A DNA stretch of 54,833 nucleotides from Neosynechococcus sphagnicola sy1. GTDB lineage: Bacteria > Cyanobacteriota > Cyanobacteriia > Neosynechococcales > Neosynechococcaceae. The notes beneath the pieces are model-generated. The model searched no databases and was not told the DNA's origin. It was given only the letters and a program-made list of their open reading frames with translations. This document shows, piece by piece, positions 1-10,327 of the stretch; position 1 is the stretch's first letter; every line of letters starts with the position of its first letter. The stretch is taken from assembly GCF_000775285.1 (NCBI RefSeq), contig NZ_JJML01000044.1, positions 58 through 54,890 on the forward strand, read 5' to 3'. Both the position numbers and the translations under genes were made by a program.

Positions 1-234
1 AACCCTCGGCGTTGCCATTTGCGGTCGTAGGAATAAACGGTTGAACTCGGCGGATACTCCTTGGGTAGCATCTCCCATTGACAGCCGCTTTTCAATTGAT
101 AGTAGATGCCGTTACAAACGCCTCTCATGTCGGTTGTGCTGGGGACGTTCACCCGGTTTCCCAGGCGCAATCAGTGGGGCTAAAATTGCCCATTCTTTGT
201 CACTTAGGTCACTGGAGTAGATGGGTTCGCTCAT
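1..234 (-). pseudogene. IS5-family transposase fragment, N-terminal part
   Basis: Reading leftward from an ATG at 234 gives MSEPIYSSDLSDKEWAIL and then, after a one-base frame change near 115, a segment containing NGIYYQLKSGCQWEMLP. Both pieces fit the N-terminal region of IS5/IS4-type transposases (DUF4096 type). The reading frame breaks at a TAA after HERRL and continues in another frame; this slip is not in a long homopolymer. The window starts inside the gene, so the catalytic DDE region is not visible. It abuts a TnpB fragment at about 312-320, which suggests nested or rearranged insertion elements. Confidence 0.7.
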
Positions 235-319
235 ATCGCTGCTCTCAACTGGGTGTCAGCAGTTTATTCCCCTTCTCCGCTCTCCCCTCTCGCTTTAGAT
301 TTACTTTATAAACACGCTC

Positions 320-944
320 TATGGCAGCAATCCCAAACACCTCAAGAAACACGCCAAGAACTTAAAGCGCAAGCAGCAAAAGCTATCCAGAAAAACCAAG
401 GGTAGCAAGACTCGCCATAAAGCTAGGCAAATGGTTGTTAAAGTTCATGGAAAAATTGCTAGAGTCAGAGAAGATTTTCTCAACAAACTATTTCGCAAGC
501 TAGTTAACGAAAACCAAGTTGTCGTGGTGGAAAATCTGGCAGTTAAGAACATGGTGAAGAATCACACCCTAGCCAAAGCTATCAGCGATGCTGGATGGGG
601 TAAGTTCTGCACGATGCAAGTACAAAGCTGAGTTTGAGGGCAAGACCTATCTGGAAATAGACAGGTTTTTCCCCTCCTCCCACCTTTGCTCTAGCACACT
701 GCTACCGATCCCAAAGATGGCTCTCTCTGTCCGCTCATTTGAATGCCCTCATTGCTATCAACGGCAAGACCGAGATGTGAGTGCGGCAGTCAATATCAGA
801 AATGAAGGCTTGCGAATTTTGGCGTTCGGAATCATCGCTTCTGCCAATCGCGAGAGTATAAACCCAAAGGGTTCTGGACGTAAAAAATCCATGAACTCCG
901 AGGTTGCTCCCGTTGAATTTGGAAGCCCGCGCTGTACTACTTAG
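320..944 (+). pseudogene. tnpB: TnpB (IS200/IS605 family) fragment, frameshifted
   Basis: The first part (320-631) reads as the RuvC-like middle of TnpB, including VREDFLNKL, VVVENLAVKNM and ISDAGWGKF. The second part (about 610-944, other frame) carries the C-terminal half of the zinc finger (SSHLC, then FECPHC) and the final RuvC motif DRDVSAAVNI. The N-terminal third is missing, the frame changes around 605-625, and the CxxC of the first zinc knuckle is damaged (SSHLCSS). TnpB is the RNA-guided nuclease of IS200/IS605 elements; this copy cannot be functional. No tnpA is seen next to it. Confidence 0.85.
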
Positions 945-1126
945 CAGTCAGGGTCGGGTAATTCACAATCACTGCCCTAACAATAATTAACTCGAAACCC
1001 CACTGTTCGATTTTTATAAAATCAAAACCAGATAAGGCCAGATCATAACCTTCAACTCAGGCTTGACAAGCTAAGCCCGAACTTTCGATTCACTGGGGAT
1101 TCGAGCTTGTGTTTTCTGTCTAAAGT

Positions 1127-1429
1127 TTAGTAGCGGCGAGAAGAACCGCCTTTGTCTCCCCAACTACCCCCTGAAGAACCTCTTTCTTCGCGGGGTCTGG
1201 CTTTATTCACCTTGAGGTCACGTCCCATCCACTCAGCACCATCTAATTTTTCAATGGCAGTGGCTTCTTCTGCTTCTGTCGCCATTTCAACAAAAGCAAA
1301 CCCACGCAATCGACCCGTTTCGCGATCTGTCGGTAGCTGAACCCGCTTAACCGTCCCGTATTCTGCAAAAGTCTGAGTTAGATCATCCTGGGTCACATCG
1401 TAGGATAGATTGCCAACATAAATCGACAT
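1127..1429 (-). CDS. RRM-type RNA-binding protein (Rbp family), copy 1
   Basis: A 100-residue protein with one RNA recognition motif. RNP2 is IYVGNL (residues 3-8) and RNP1 is RGFAFVEM (about 42-49). A short tail rich in Gly, Ser and Arg follows. This is the layout of cyanobacterial Rbp proteins, which bind RNA in the cytoplasm and are commonly cold-inducible. The start is set by GGAGA six bases upstream of the ATG. The leader can fold so that this GGAGA is paired (see the hairpin at 1436-1475). A very similar second copy lies 602 bases upstream on the same strand, so the pair probably arose by tandem duplication. Confidence 0.9.
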   Translation of the reverse strand: MSIYVGNLSYDVTQDDLTQTFAEYGTVKRVQLPTDRETGRLRGFAFVEMATEAEEATAIEKLDGAEWMGRDLKVNKARPREERGSSGGSWGDKGGSSRRY

Positions 1430-1435
1430 GAAGTA

Positions 1436-1475
1436 TCTCCGGAATCAGATAAGTGTAGCGAGATAGATTCGGAGA
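1436..1475 (-). promoter_or_regulatory. 5' leader hairpin masking the ribosome binding site of the RRM gene (copy 1)
   Basis: On the minus strand TCTCCGAATC (1475 to 1466) can pair with GATTCCGGAGA (1446 to 1436), leaving one bulged C and a 19-base loop. The GGAGA ribosome binding site is the 3' arm. The same arrangement occurs ahead of copy 2. That the hairpin regulates translation, for example with temperature, is inference. Confidence 0.6.
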
Positions 1476-2031
1476 AACGCTTTTAAAACGAATTACACAA
1501 CCGAAAATAATCCTTACTTGTAAGCCTAACACAAGATTGAATAACATACGGTTGATTAATGATCAATCATCATTATTTCTATTGATAATCTCTGATAGAA
1601 ATATCCTTAACTCTGACAAGCCTTTGCTAAATAAGGCTAAGGATTGGTAGTCATTTCTAGGCTCAAGCGATGTTTTTCATGAGCCCGATTGTAACTGTTC
1701 TATTTTAAGTGATTAAGTTGAAGGGATTGATTCTGACATCTAAAACTAGTTAATACCACTGAATATTTACCCTTATAGACATGCCCTATGTTTTCCACAA
1801 TACCCTATATCCCATCAATGAACGGGTAGTTCTATGGAGATACTATATGAACATGCCTTCAATGGCTTCAACCAATTCATCCTCAAATTGGAGGCCACAC
1901 GTTACTCATAAAAGCAAAGACTCAGGCAATAATACCTGAGTCTTTGGAAACCCGAACTTCAACGAAGGATCTCAAATTAATAGAACTGAGTAGTTGTTGA
2001 GTTCTCTCGTTTCACTAAGCTGTTAAGAAGC
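1476..2031. other. Long intergenic region between the two RRM genes
   Basis: About 550 bases without a credible gene. It holds the upstream region of RRM copy 1 (minus strand) and, at 1916-1945, the terminator of copy 2. The rest is AT-rich, with no recognisable coding segment. The promoter of copy 1 must lie here, but I could not pick one convincing -35/-10 pair. Confidence 0.6.
1916..1945 (-). terminator. Hairpin terminator after RRM copy 2
   Basis: Perfect 11-bp inverted repeat AAAGACTCAGG / CCTGAGTCTTT with an 8-base loop, 87 bases past the stop of the RRM gene at 2032-2334. On the minus strand the stem is followed by TGCTTTTATG, only a weak U-tract, so termination or 3'-end protection are both possible. 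Confidence 0.6.
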
Positions 2032-2334
2032 TTAGTAGTTACGGGAAAAGCTATCGCTACGACGTCCACCGCCACCAAAGGAGCTTCTTTCTTCACGAGG
2101 CTTCGCTTTATTAACCTTGAGGTCACGACCCATCCATTCTGCACCGTCTAGCGCTTCAATGGCAGCCGTTTCTTCAGCGTCTGCACTCATTTCCACAAAT
2201 CCAAAACCACGAACGCGACCTGTTTCGCGATCGGTTGGAAGCTGAACTCGCTTTACTGAGCCATATTCTGCAAAGATAGAACTCAGATCAGCTTCCGTAA
2301 CATCGTAGGATAGGTTACCAACATAAATTGACAT
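2032..2334 (-). CDS. RRM-type RNA-binding protein (Rbp family), copy 2
   Basis: A 100-residue single-RRM protein nearly identical in layout to the gene at 1127-1429: IYVGNLSYDVT at the N-terminus (RNP2), RGFGFVEM as RNP1, and a short tail with SSFGGGGRRS. The family binds single-stranded RNA and in cyanobacteria is often induced by cold. GGAGA sits six bases before the ATG and is the 3' arm of an 11-bp leader hairpin. A stem-loop follows the gene at 1916-1945, so it is probably monocistronic. The paralogues differ mostly in the middle of the domain and in the tail. Confidence 0.9.
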   Translation of the reverse strand: MSIYVGNLSYDVTEADLSSIFAEYGSVKRVQLPTDRETGRVRGFGFVEMSADAEETAAIEALDGAEWMGRDLKVNKAKPREERSSFGGGGRRSDSFSRNY

Positions 2335-2340
2335 AAATTG

Positions 2341-2380
2341 TCTCCAAAATCAAAGGATGTAGAGAGTTAGATTTCGGAGA
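2341..2380 (-). promoter_or_regulatory. 5' leader hairpin masking the ribosome binding site of the RRM gene (copy 2)
   Basis: On the minus strand TCTCCGAAATC (2380 to 2370) pairs with GATTTTGGAGA (2351 to 2341) over 11 bp with a single G-U pair and an 18-base loop. The GGAGA ribosome binding site is in the stem. Compared with copy 1 the stem sequence has changed, but pairing is kept. The loop also shares a CTxxCTACA-like stretch with copy 1. Confidence 0.65.
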
Positions 2381-2651
2381 GATGCCTACCAATACAAAAC
2401 GTGAAAAACTCGTCAATACTAGAAACAAATTCTGCAACCGATTACTTAGTCTCGCTGGTTATCCTAACACATCTGCGCGGCAACCCGCAATTATCGCGAA
2501 AAACTTGGGTGTAACGTGGTACTCATCCCATTGAGAAGGCGGGCTTCAGCTAGGGTGACAAGCTTTTCCATTACCCGGTCACGATCTAGCGCTTTTGTCT
2601 CTGAGGAACCAGGGCGATCTCGATGGTTTTGTCTAACTTGTGTGTAGATCC
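2381..2651. other. Intergenic region downstream of the ABC permease gene
   Basis: About 270 bases between the RRM copy 2 leader and the ABC permease stop. An unrecognised open frame of roughly 50 codons runs on the minus strand (about 2640 to 2490), without a start site or homology I can name. I do not call it a gene. Confidence 0.4.
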
Positions 2652-3881
2652 TTACCCCTTAAAGACAATGGCTGGATCAACCCGTGTCACTCGTTGAATG
2701 GCAAATAGAGAAGCCCCCAGACACATCCCGATGGTAATGCCGAGAACCCCCACCGCCGAAATCGGGGTAATCAAAATCAAAATCCCCTGGGTAGATGAGG
2801 CCCAGACTGCCACTCCATAGCAGAGCACCATCCCTGGTAGATAACCCAGAATTGCCATCCAGAGCGCCTGTTCCCCAATGACAGCGTAGATCACCCAATT
2901 GGAAGCTCCCATCGCCTTCAAGGTGCCAAATTCTTTCAGATGTTCTGAGATTGAGGCATAGAGTATTTGCCCCACAACGACAACTCCAACAATCACTCCG
3001 ACCACAGCCCCAAGCCCCAAGACAAAGCCAATGCCCGATCGCTCTTGCCAATAGGTCTGATTCAAATCGGCCATTTCTAAGCGGGTATAGGCGCGGGTAC
3101 TGGGTAAGGCTTGATCTAGCCGCTGTTTCAGTAACGCTAAATCTTCCCCTGGTTTGGCCTGCACCAGCACAAAATTGATCTCATCAGTCGTCGCTAAGGC
3201 TCTAGGCTTGGGGGGAAATCCACCTTCTATCCTCTGGCAGTCGACTCGATTGGTAGCATAGCCACAGGGCAATTTAGGACTCAGAGGACTACTGCCATAG
3301 GCAACGGCACTGTCCAGTGAGGTGAATAGTAGATTTCCCAATACTAGGGACTTGGTACCACTGGTAATCCCGGTAATTCTGGCGGGGAGCGCTCCCACAA
3401 TTCCGGCATCGCCGATTTCCTGGGCATCCAGCGCCGTCAAGCTAGCCTGATCGACAATCACTGTATAGGGAGTTGACAGAGAACTAACATGACCCTGGAT
3501 CATGTCCCAGGGTGTAAAAAGTTGCCCCTCCGGTTGAAAGCCAACGACGGTGACAGAAGCCAGTCGGTCATCCGCATCGCGCCAGATCGAACCTTGGATG
3601 ATCAGCGCTTCCGCACGGTTCACCCCCGCCACTGCTGCGGCCTGATTACGACGCTCTAGAAGCAATGGAATGCTCAAACCTAGATGCACCATATTCGCCG
3701 ACGACACCCAAATGTCGGCCTTGGACTGATCAATGATTTGAGACGAAGATTCAGTGAAACCATTTTGAATCCCCGTTTGCAGGGTTACCAAGCTTACCGC
3801 AAACATAATTCCCGCCTGGGCAACCAGAAACCGGGGTAGATCTTCGAGTAGGTTTCTACGAGCGATGGAAGCCATAGTCAT
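2652..3881 (-). CDS. FtsX/MacB-type ABC transporter permease (DevC-like)
   Basis: About 409 residues when started at the ATG at 3881, which begins MTMASIARRNLLEDLPRF ten bases after pyrE ends; a longer frame would overlap pyrE and is unlikely. There is one membrane segment near the N-terminus (FLVAQAGIMFAVSLVT), a large extracytoplasmic domain, then three C-terminal membrane segments (around FVLGLGAVVGVIVGVVVVG, ALWMAILGYLPGMVLCYG and GVLGITIGMCLGASL). This is the FtsX plus MacB periplasmic core layout of exporter permeases such as DevC. No partner ATPase or membrane-fusion gene is adjacent, so the substrate is unknown. It is probably co-transcribed with pyrE. Confidence 0.75.
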   Translation of the reverse strand: MTMASIARRNLLEDLPRFLVAQAGIMFAVSLVTLQTGIQNGFTESSSQIIDQSKADIWVSSANMVHLGLSIPLLLERRNQAAAVAGVNRAEALIIQGSIWRDADDRLASVTVVGFQPEGQLFTPWDMIQGHVSSLSTPYTVIVDQASLTALDAQEIGDAGIVGALPARITGITSGTKSLVLGNLLFTSLDSAVAYGSSPLSPKLPCGYATNRVDCQRIEGGFPPKPRALATTDEINFVLVQAKPGEDLALLKQRLDQALPSTRAYTRLEMADLNQTYWQERSGIGFVLGLGAVVGVIVGVVVVGQILYASISEHLKEFGTLKAMGASNWVIYAVIGEQALWMAILGYLPGMVLCYGVAVWASSTQGILILITPISAVGVLGITIGMCLGASLFAIQRVTRVDPAIVFKG

Positions 3882-3891
3882 CAGGATGGAT

Positions 3892-4521
3892 TCAACAGAT
3901 AGTTTCTGACAGCACGGCCCAACGCTGCTGAAGGTCTTGGATGGTAAAAATCGTATCAAAGGATAAACCTGCTTTGGCATACAATGCCGCCCCCCCCTGC
4001 TGCCGATCCACCAGAGCCAGGATGTGATTGACACAGTAACCCGCTGCCTGGAGCCGTTCCACAGCTTGCAGGGCTGATTGGCCCGTGGTTACCACATCTT
4101 CCAACACCACCACAGGACTTTGGGGAGGCAGGAGTGGCCCTTCAATATATGCCTGAGTGCCATGCCCTTTCGCTTGCTTGCGCACAATCAGCGCGGTGAT
4201 TTCACGTTGTTCATAGGCTGCAACCACACTCACCGCTGTCACCATGGGATCAGCTCCCAGGGTTAAACCAGCAACCGCTTGGGTCCCAGATGGCAGCATC
4301 GACAACAACAAGCGCCCCACAGCAACCGCTCCTTGGGGATGGAGCGTTACCTGTTTGCCATTGATATAGTAAGCACTCGGTTGGCCAGAAGAGAGGGTAA
4401 AATCGCCTTCCTGATAGGCTACTTGGCAGCATAAATCCAGGAGGTAAGGTCGCAGTTGCGACAACTCGACAGTCGCTGTAGAAAGCGCTATCGTTGCCTT
4501 TAGGTGGGTAGCATCAGTCAT
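3892..4521 (-). CDS. pyrE: Orotate phosphoribosyltransferase
   Basis: A 209-residue enzyme that joins orotate and PRPP to make OMP in de novo pyrimidine synthesis. The PRPP-binding signature VVVLEDVVTTGQSA is at about residues 138-151, and the early segment FTLSSGQPSAYYINGK matches the substrate-binding N-terminal part of PyrE. The length is normal for a stand-alone bacterial enzyme. An ABC permease gene follows 10 bases downstream. No sign of damage. Confidence 0.93.
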   Translation of the reverse strand: MTDATHLKATIALSTATVELSQLRPYLLDLCCQVAYQEGDFTLSSGQPSAYYINGKQVTLHPQGAVAVGRLLLSMLPSGTQAVAGLTLGADPMVTAVSVVAAYEQREITALIVRKQAKGHGTQAYIEGPLLPPQSPVVVLEDVVTTGQSALQAVERLQAAGYCVNHILALVDRQQGGAALYAKAGLSFDTIFTIQDLQQRWAVLSETIC

Positions 4522-4655
4522 AGTAGACAGGACTTCAAAAGAGGTTGATTTAACATTGACGCTCGTACAAAAATGTTAGCAAGTCCCAAGAAGTTATCTG
4601 TGATTTTACTGGCGTACCTGGGTGAGCATTGACTGACAAGTGAGGAGCTAATGTC

Positions 4656-5135
4656 ATGAGGATAGAAATGAAGGGATTGGTGGGCGTGGTGACGCTAGTC
4701 ACAGTTTCGACCCTGTTGCCTGCGGTGGCTGAAGCAGGAGATCTGACGACTCGACTGTTGAACTCTACCACCATCACGGAAGCGTTTGACCGTGCTTATT
4801 TCAAGCATGACCGTGGTTTTTATCGCAATATTGATTTTGATCGGCAATTTGCCCTGTTATTTAACTTCTGGCCCCCTGAGAATGAGATTGCTTGGGACGC
4901 TAAGTTAGTCAACGCTGTTTACAACGATGTCCTCCGGCAGCAAGCAACGGGGGACTCATACCTGCGGACGCCGGATCTACCAACGCCCTATTGTGATTCC
5001 TTGCGCACGACTTACGCTCCCTGTCAGGCAGCTGCTCCCGTTGCAGTGCCGGAGCCAGCTGCTCCCGTGTATCAGCCAGCGCTCCCGCCTCCAATTCAGC
5101 GCCCCCCCGCACCTCCAGTGCCAGCGCTCTACTAA
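4656..5135 (+). CDS. Secreted or periplasmic small protein with proline-rich tail
   Basis: 159 residues. The N-terminus is a clear signal peptide (a short charged start, a hydrophobic run around GVVTLVTVSTLLPAVAEA, and a likely AEA-G cleavage site). The middle domain (about 30-115) contains AFDRAYFKHDRGFYRNIDF and FNFWPPENEIAWD; I recognise it only as a cyanobacterial conserved protein of unknown role. The last 40 residues are rich in Pro and Ala. GAGGAG upstream of the ATG supports the start. A tRNA gene follows on the opposite strand. Confidence 0.75.
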   Translation: MRIEMKGLVGVVTLVTVSTLLPAVAEAGDLTTRLLNSTTITEAFDRAYFKHDRGFYRNIDFDRQFALLFNFWPPENEIAWDAKLVNAVYNDVLRQQATGDSYLRTPDLPTPYCDSLRTTYAPCQAAAPVAVPEPAAPVYQPALPPPIQRPPAPPVPALY

Positions 5136-5155
5136 TGTGCTGAGTTGAAGAACCA

Positions 5156-5228
5156 TCGAGGGTGCAGGGGTCGAACCTGCCTGAGGCGAATTATGAGTTC
5201 GCTGCCTAAACCGCTCGGCCAACCCTCG
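5156..5228 (-). tRNA. tRNA with CAU anticodon, probably tRNA-Ile2 (or elongator Met)
   Basis: 73 bases fold as a cloverleaf on the minus strand. The acceptor arms are CGAGGGT and ACCCTCG with discriminator A, the anticodon stem GCGAA/TTCGC carries loop CTCATAA, and the T arm is GCAGG-TTCGACC-CCTGC. No CCA is encoded. The anticodon CAU could be Met or lysidine-modified Ile. The D-arm and the CTCATAA loop resemble plastid trnI-CAU more than plastid elongator trnM, so I favour Ile2. Confidence 0.85.
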
Positions 5229-5393
5229 TCTATGTCAACTGGTTCCTCATTTTAGCCTGAGATTTTCGTCAATGCACTTCTCATCAGAGCCAGTTATTCT
5301 AGGTTCTGATCAGAGGTGCATGACTTGGAAAGAGTAGAAGACTTCTGGGGTGCGCTGGCTGACAAACACCTCACCCAACTGAACTGAGGGCTG

Positions 5394-6129
5394 ATGGCAT
5401 CAATTATGAAAGTTCGTTCTTCCCTATTCCCGATCTTGCTAATCTTATCCCTGATGGCTGGGGTGGGTGTTTTGAGCGGCTGGGTTGCCTATGCTGTGGG
5501 GCGAGAGGCATTAAAAGGGGTCAATCAGCCTGAAATTTCAGCCACCAGTACAGCCCTGCCATTGGGTACGCAGAATCATCAGGGGGGGGTCTGTACCGCT
5601 GCTACGGGAAGCCGACATCTTAGCAAAGATGAAGGCTAGAATGCGGGGAGCTTCTAAGGAGGCTAAAGCTGTTGCCTCGAAGCCTGCAAAAGCGATCGTC
5701 AAGGATAGCAGCCCCAGCCCCTCGCCTACCGCGAACCTACCAGAGACTCAACAAGCAGAGAATACTGCCAGTCAGGTCGGCTTTCCCATCAAGACCCAGG
5801 ATCAGGGTGTCACCCTAGAGGCGCGATCGCTGCGAGAAAGTGGGGGATTTCTGTTGCTGGCCGTGCAATTACAAAACCAGGGAAACCGCGCGGTACAGTT
5901 TCGCTACGATAACTTAAAGGTTGTGGATGAGCGGGGACGCATGCTGAGTGCCACAGTAGATGGCCTACCAGGACGGCTACCGGCGCAGAGTCGGGTGTTT
6001 GTCGGTACCGTGAAGGTTCCTCTGGCACTGGTGGATACTGCCGAGGAGCTATCGGTGATTTTGACTGATCAGCCCAACCAGCAATTGCAATTAGTCTTGA
6101 CAAACATCCCAGTTCTCAAACAGCAGTAA
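5394..6129 (+). CDS. Membrane-anchored conserved protein (frame slip repaired)
   Basis: Two overlapping frames (5394-5639 and 5629-6129) join into one protein of about 244 residues if one G is removed from the G8 run at 5582-5589; the joined sequence then reads GGSVPLLREADILAKMKARM. The N-terminus has one membrane anchor (LFPILLILSLMAGVGVLSGWVAYAVG). A Lys/Ala/Ser/Pro-rich linker follows, then a C-terminal beta-rich domain (about 130-240, with LLLAVQLQNQGNRAVQFRYD) that looks like an extracytoplasmic Ig-like or DUF4352-like fold. Function unknown. The slip is probably a sequencing error. Confidence 0.65.
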
Positions 6130-6137
6130 GTGAGGCG

Positions 6138-6675
6138 ATGGCGCACCCTATGTTTAGTGAAACAGAGCCGATGACCTTTGAGCAGGCGATCGCCCAAACC
6201 CAGGCATTGCTGGAGCAAGTTGCCACAGAGACCCTGGCAGAAACCGAACTCGAAGCCGCGATCGCTCAGTTGGTGCAGAGTGAAAATGGAGCCACGGGGT
6301 TTTTTTGTCACCTATCTCACCAGCGAGTCCACCTTCGCTGACCAAGCCGCGGCCGCTGTTCTCCAAGCCTTACAATCCGCTCCCCAAGTGGTGGCTGAAC
6401 TCTTGGTCAAAAACTTAGCCATGTCCACGGCGATGGCAGTGCATCATCGCCGTCACCAGGATGAAGTCATGGCTCAGGGTTCAGACCGTGTGCGATCGCG
6501 CACCACCCAACTGCTCCAGCAACTCGATCTCCCCGTGGCTCGTACCCTCGCACAACAACTCCTAGAGACCATTGCCCAAGGAGAGGGCATCTATCAACCC
6601 TTTCTCCAGCGCTGGGGCTACGATTCAGCCCAACTTCAGGAGATTCAGCAAACTGTCCAACAGGTCTGCTCCTAG
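6138..6675 (+). CDS. Conserved cyanobacterial protein of unknown function (frame slip repaired)
   Basis: The frame starting at 6138 (MAHPMFSETEPMTFEQAI) continues in the frame ending at 6675 if one T is dropped from the T7 run at 6300-6306, giving GATGFFVTYLTSESTF. The repaired protein is about 178 residues, soluble, mostly helical and Gln/Ala-rich, with ALQSAPQVVAELLVKNLAMSTAMAV in the middle. I do not recognise a named domain. The next gene starts five bases downstream at 6680, so the two are probably co-transcribed. Confidence 0.6.
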
Positions 6676-6679
6676 GTCA

Positions 6680-7099
6680 ATGGCAAGGCTCTACTACCAT
6701 GCCCTTCGCACCCAGGAAGGTCTGGCCCAGATTTTGATCTCACCCCAGGAGCAAGCTGCGGCGATCACCTGGGACACCCTCGAACTCCTGCCAGCTGCCC
6801 GACAGGTGGCCGATAGTGGGCAACCGGGACTGGAATGGCATCCCTCCTCCTTGGAATTTTCCCAAGCAGCGATCGCCCTGTTAGCCCATGCCACCAGTGG
6901 AGAGCGATCAGCCCGTCTCTACGCCCCCATCTTTCAAGCAACGGTGCTGTCTTCCCTGCCCGAGCAGGGCTGGACACTGCGCGCCGATCAGGTGCGACGG
7001 TGGGTAGCGCTTCAGCGCCGTTGGGAGGCGATCGCCCATCAAGCGACGCTGCTGGAGTCCGAGGAGAGATCCACCCCCCAGCAAGCAGGGCAGACTTAG
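6680..7099 (+). CDS. Conserved cyanobacterial protein of unknown function
   Basis: 139 residues from the ATG at 6680 (MARLYYHALRTQEGLAQI). A longer frame from 6572 would overlap the preceding gene and is not used. The protein is soluble, with WDTLELLPAARQVAD and ADQVRRWVALQRRWEAIA as conserved-looking helical segments; no enzyme motif is visible. Its TAG stop (7097-7099) lies inside the first arm of the CIRCE operator of groEL, so the two genes are packed head to tail. Confidence 0.65.
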   Translation: MARLYYHALRTQEGLAQILISPQEQAAAITWDTLELLPAARQVADSGQPGLEWHPSSLEFSQAAIALLAHATSGERSARLYAPIFQATVLSSLPEQGWTLRADQVRRWVALQRRWEAIAHQATLLESEERSTPQQAGQT

Positions 7100-7122
7100 C
7101 ACTCGGAGTCTGAGAGTGCTAA
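7096..7122 (+). promoter_or_regulatory. CIRCE operator (HrcA site) of groEL
   Basis: TTAGCACTC (7096-7104), nine bases, then GAGTGCTAA (7114-7122): an exact match to the CIRCE consensus, 30 bases before the groEL start. CIRCE is bound by the heat-shock repressor HrcA, so groEL is expected to be heat-inducible. Confidence 0.97.
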
Positions 7123-8842
<1,720 letters not shown>

Positions 8843-8877
8843 TCACAGTCACCTCAGTAAGTGAAACTGGATCAGGA

Positions 8878-8900
8878 GGGCGCTCTCAGCGCCCTTTTTT
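8878..8900 (+). terminator. Intrinsic terminator of groEL
   Basis: GGGCGCT, loop CTC, AGCGCCC, then six T. This is a 7-bp GC-rich stem with a T6 tail, 36 bases after the groEL stop. Confidence 0.92.
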
Positions 8901-9009
8901 CATCGCGGCTCTCCTGACAGTTTTAGGGGATGCTTCAGAACCCTCCTACAATTTGGAACAGGTAGTACAACTCATCAATCGCCATCCGTGGGCAGCCCTG
9001 GACACCGTT

Positions 9010-10227
9010 ATGACCAAAAGACTTCCCTTTTTTCCGTTTCGCCGGCATCATCGCAGTGCCATTGACGCGGCAATGCCCCGCCCCGGAGCGCCCCCAGCAC
9101 TGGCAGCACCGGAGGAAGATGAACTCTATGAATTTGATTATTTCTACCATGAGCCGGGAGCCGTCCCAGGAACTCTGAGGATTGATGCCGATGCCCTACC
9201 GCCAACGATTGTGTTAATTGATTACTGCGAAACCAAGGCCAGTCGCTCTACGATTCATGAGCCGGAAGAGTGTATTCCCTACTTAGATAGTGCATCCGTG
9301 TCCTGGGTAGATGTCAAAGGGCTGGGGAGCGAAGAGACACTGCAACGACTCGGTCGGGTGTTTAGCCTCCATCCCCTAGTGCTGGAAGATGTGGTCAATG
9401 TCCCCCAACGTCCCAAGGTGGAAGAGTATCAAAACCAGATCTTGCTGATTGCCCGCATGGTCACCTTAAAGCCTTCGGGGGAGGGTTTTTGCAGTGAACA
9501 GGTGAGCCTGATTCTCGGCCCTCACTATTTACTCACCGTCCAAGAAGAGCCAGAATATGATGCCTTCGACCCAGTACGAGAGCGGATTCGCACCAATAAG
9601 GGCACCATTCGCACCCACCAGGTGGACTATCTTGCCTATGCCCTGCTGGACTCAATTATTGATGGATTTTTTCCCGTACTCGAAGTCTATGGTGAGCAGT
9701 TAGAAGCCCTAGAGGATGAGGTGGTAATGAACCCCAGTCGCAAAACTCTAGAGAAGATTTATCAGATGCGCCGGGAACTGTTGAGCTTACGCCGAGCCAT
9801 CTGGCCTCAACGGGATGCCATCAACTCCCTGATCCGAGATGAGAATCCCTTGATCAGTGCAGAGGTGAGGGTGTATCTGCGGGATTGCTATGACCACGCG
9901 ATCCAAGTCCTGGATATGGTGGAAACCTACCGAGAATTGGCCTCTAGTTTAATGGATGTCTACCTTTCCTCCGTCGGCAATAAAATGAATGAGATCATGA
10001 AGCTGCTGACTGTGATCTCCACAATTTTCATTCCCTTAACCTTCATCGCTGGAGTTTACGGCATGAATTTCAACCCGGATGCCTCACCTTTGAATATGCC
10101 AGAACTCAACTGGTACTGGGGATACCCGGTCTGCTGGACATTGATGCTGACCCTTGCCAGTAGTCTGGTGGGCTTTTTCTGGCGGCGGGGGTGGTTTGAG
10201 AATTTTTCTGCCAGCAAAAATGATTAA
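9010..10227 (+). CDS. corA: CorA-type magnesium/cobalt channel
   Basis: About 405 residues from the ATG at 9010 (MTKRLPFFPF); a TTG at 8953 would add 19 residues and is less likely. The large N-terminal cytoplasmic domain includes HPLVLEDVVNVPQRPKVEEY, followed by a long helix. Two C-terminal membrane helices carry the pore signature YGMNF between them (about residue 352). These features define CorA family divalent-cation channels of the inner membrane, which work as homopentamers. The terminator of groEL isolates it from the gene upstream. ppa follows after 100 bases. Confidence 0.92.
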   Translation: MTKRLPFFPFRRHHRSAIDAAMPRPGAPPALAAPEEDELYEFDYFYHEPGAVPGTLRIDADALPPTIVLIDYCETKASRSTIHEPEECIPYLDSASVSWVDVKGLGSEETLQRLGRVFSLHPLVLEDVVNVPQRPKVEEYQNQILLIARMVTLKPSGEGFCSEQVSLILGPHYLLTVQEEPEYDAFDPVRERIRTNKGTIRTHQVDYLAYALLDSIIDGFFPVLEVYGEQLEALEDEVVMNPSRKTLEKIYQMRRELLSLRRAIWPQRDAINSLIRDENPLISAEVRVYLRDCYDHAIQVLDMVETYRELASSLMDVYLSSVGNKMNEIMKLLTVISTIFIPLTFIAGVYGMNFNPDASPLNMPELNWYWGYPVCWTLMLTLASSLVGFFWRRGWFENFSASKND

Positions 10228-10327
10228 ATTCAGTTTCCCGTAAAATGCTAGTCGGGGGCTACCCCCTCCAACAGTTCAGGGGTGAACCCGCTGTCTGGCT
10301 CTACTGCTCATAACTTGGAGAATTGTT

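Noticed and set aside
2490-2640. Unbroken minus-strand frame of about 50 codons downstream of the ABC permease gene
   Set aside because: No ribosome binding site, no recognisable domain and no promoter; it could be chance.
10250-10275. GGGGGCTACCCCC hairpin after corA as a terminator
   Set aside because: Only a three-base loop with no T-tract follows; too weak to call.
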